From positions 1-5,633 of the forward strand of contig VGKN01000113.1 of NCBI GenBank assembly GCA_016867055.1: 5,633 bases of DNA, in the 5' to 3' direction. Below the pieces are notes generated by a model, which did not search any database, had not been told where the DNA came from, and worked only from the letters and a program-made list of their open reading frames with translations. Position numbers and translations under genes: made by a program. This stretch comes from Candidatus Omnitrophota bacterium. GTDB lineage: Bacteria > Omnitrophota > Koll11 > VGKN01. Positions 5,250 to 5,633 of this stretch are shown here, one piece after another. Numbering within the stretch: position 1 is the stretch's first letter; each line of letters starts with the position of its first letter.

Positions 5250-5633
5250 TAAATAGCCATACCAAAAAAGAGGTTAAAGCAGGCGATGTTGCAATCTGTG
5301 ACATAGATTTTTGCTTTTCACAGGATGGCACAAGTCTTCTTGCGATAGACAGCTTTAACCAACTGGGCACAGATAGAATTTTCGATGAAAATAAATTTTG
5401 TATGGTGATAGATCATAGTTCGCCCAGTCCTTCTAGTGCTATCTCAAATGTTCATAAAAAGATAAGAGAATTTACTAAATCAAAACAAGTTAGATTATAT
5501 GATTTAGGTTCAGGCGTTTGTCATCAGATTATTCCAGAGGCTGGATATGTGGTTTGCGGAGACCTTGTACTGGGTGCAGATTCACATACCTGTACCTATG
5601 GTGCCCTTAATTGCCTCTCCGCAGGTGTTGGTT
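5222..5633 (+). CDS. 3-isopropylmalate dehydratase / homoaconitase-family large subunit, 5' part
   Basis: This family isomerises 2-isopropylmalate to 3-isopropylmalate (leucine synthesis) or related hydroxy-tricarboxylates, using a 4Fe-4S cluster and a separate small subunit. Only the first 137 codons are inside the window, about a third of the usual length of about 420. The opening MGKTIAEKII, the QDGTS motif, DHSSPSP, the SGVCHQIIPE segment and GADSHTCTYGAL are all characteristic of the LeuC2/HacA branch. The three cluster cysteines normally lie further downstream and are not visible. ATG 5222 is chosen for the conserved MGKT start, with AGGA (5211-5214) 7 bases upstream. It overlaps the aminotransferase by 28 bases in another frame, pointing to one mRNA and coupled translation. 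The sequence cannot tell leucine from lysine or coenzyme-B-type pathways, so I leave the symbol empty; leuC is the likeliest. Confidence 0.93.
   Translation, partial: MGKTIAEKIINSHTKKEVKAGDVAICDIDFCFSQDGTSLLAIDSFNQLGTDRIFDENKFCMVIDHSSPSPSSAISNVHKKIREFTKSKQVRLYDLGSGVCHQIIPEAGYVVCGDLVLGADSHTCTYGALNCLSAGVG

Overview
The window is a stretch of bacterial chromosome with every gene on the + strand. It carries the distal part of a large ribosomal-protein (spc/alpha-type) operon, followed by the start of an amino-acid metabolism operon. The DNA is visibly AT-rich. The ribosomal gene order is map, infA, rpmJ, rpsM, rpsK, rpsD, rpoA, rplQ. Having rpsD between rpsK and rpoA is the arrangement common in many Gram-negative phyla, and argues against a typical Firmicute, where rpsD usually lies elsewhere. 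L36 and S4 are both the zinc-binding (C+) forms. I cannot name the species. An AT-rich Gram-negative or candidate-phylum bacterium (for example Omnitrophota-like) is a weak guess from gene order and from the Lys/Glu/Pro tail on L17.

Layout. Bases 1-379 are the 3' half of methionine aminopeptidase. Bases 392-763 hold infA and the tiny GTG-started rpmJ. Bases 786-2205 hold rpsM, rpsK and rpsD, closely packed; rpsK starts with TTG inside the end of rpsM. Bases 2206-2390 are the only sizeable gap inside the ribosomal operon. This gap has no convincing promoter or terminator, but it has a perfect 11-bp hairpin just upstream of the rpoA ribosome binding site. Bases 2391-3964 are rpoA and rplQ, overlapping by one base. 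A GC-rich intrinsic terminator (3996-4027) ends this operon, and the -35 box of a new promoter overlaps its T tract. That promoter reads into a class I aminotransferase (4080-5249). A LeuC/homoaconitase-like dehydratase large subunit overlaps the aminotransferase by 28 bases and runs off the window.

How the genes work together. The first block makes translation machinery (30S proteins S13, S11 and S4, 50S proteins L36 and L17, initiation factor IF-1), the RNA polymerase alpha subunit, and the enzyme that trims the initiator methionine. The second block looks like the head of an amino-acid biosynthesis operon, probably leucine or a related 2-oxoacid elongation pathway, with an aspartate-type aminotransferase in front.

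Most of the window is ordinary housekeeping DNA and I see no new defence, mobile or RNA system. The points most worth a second look are a four-unit, 33-bp (11-residue) tandem repeat in a long C-terminal tail of L17, the hairpin with an embedded 8-codon reading frame before rpoA, and the tight terminator/promoter junction at about 4000-4060.
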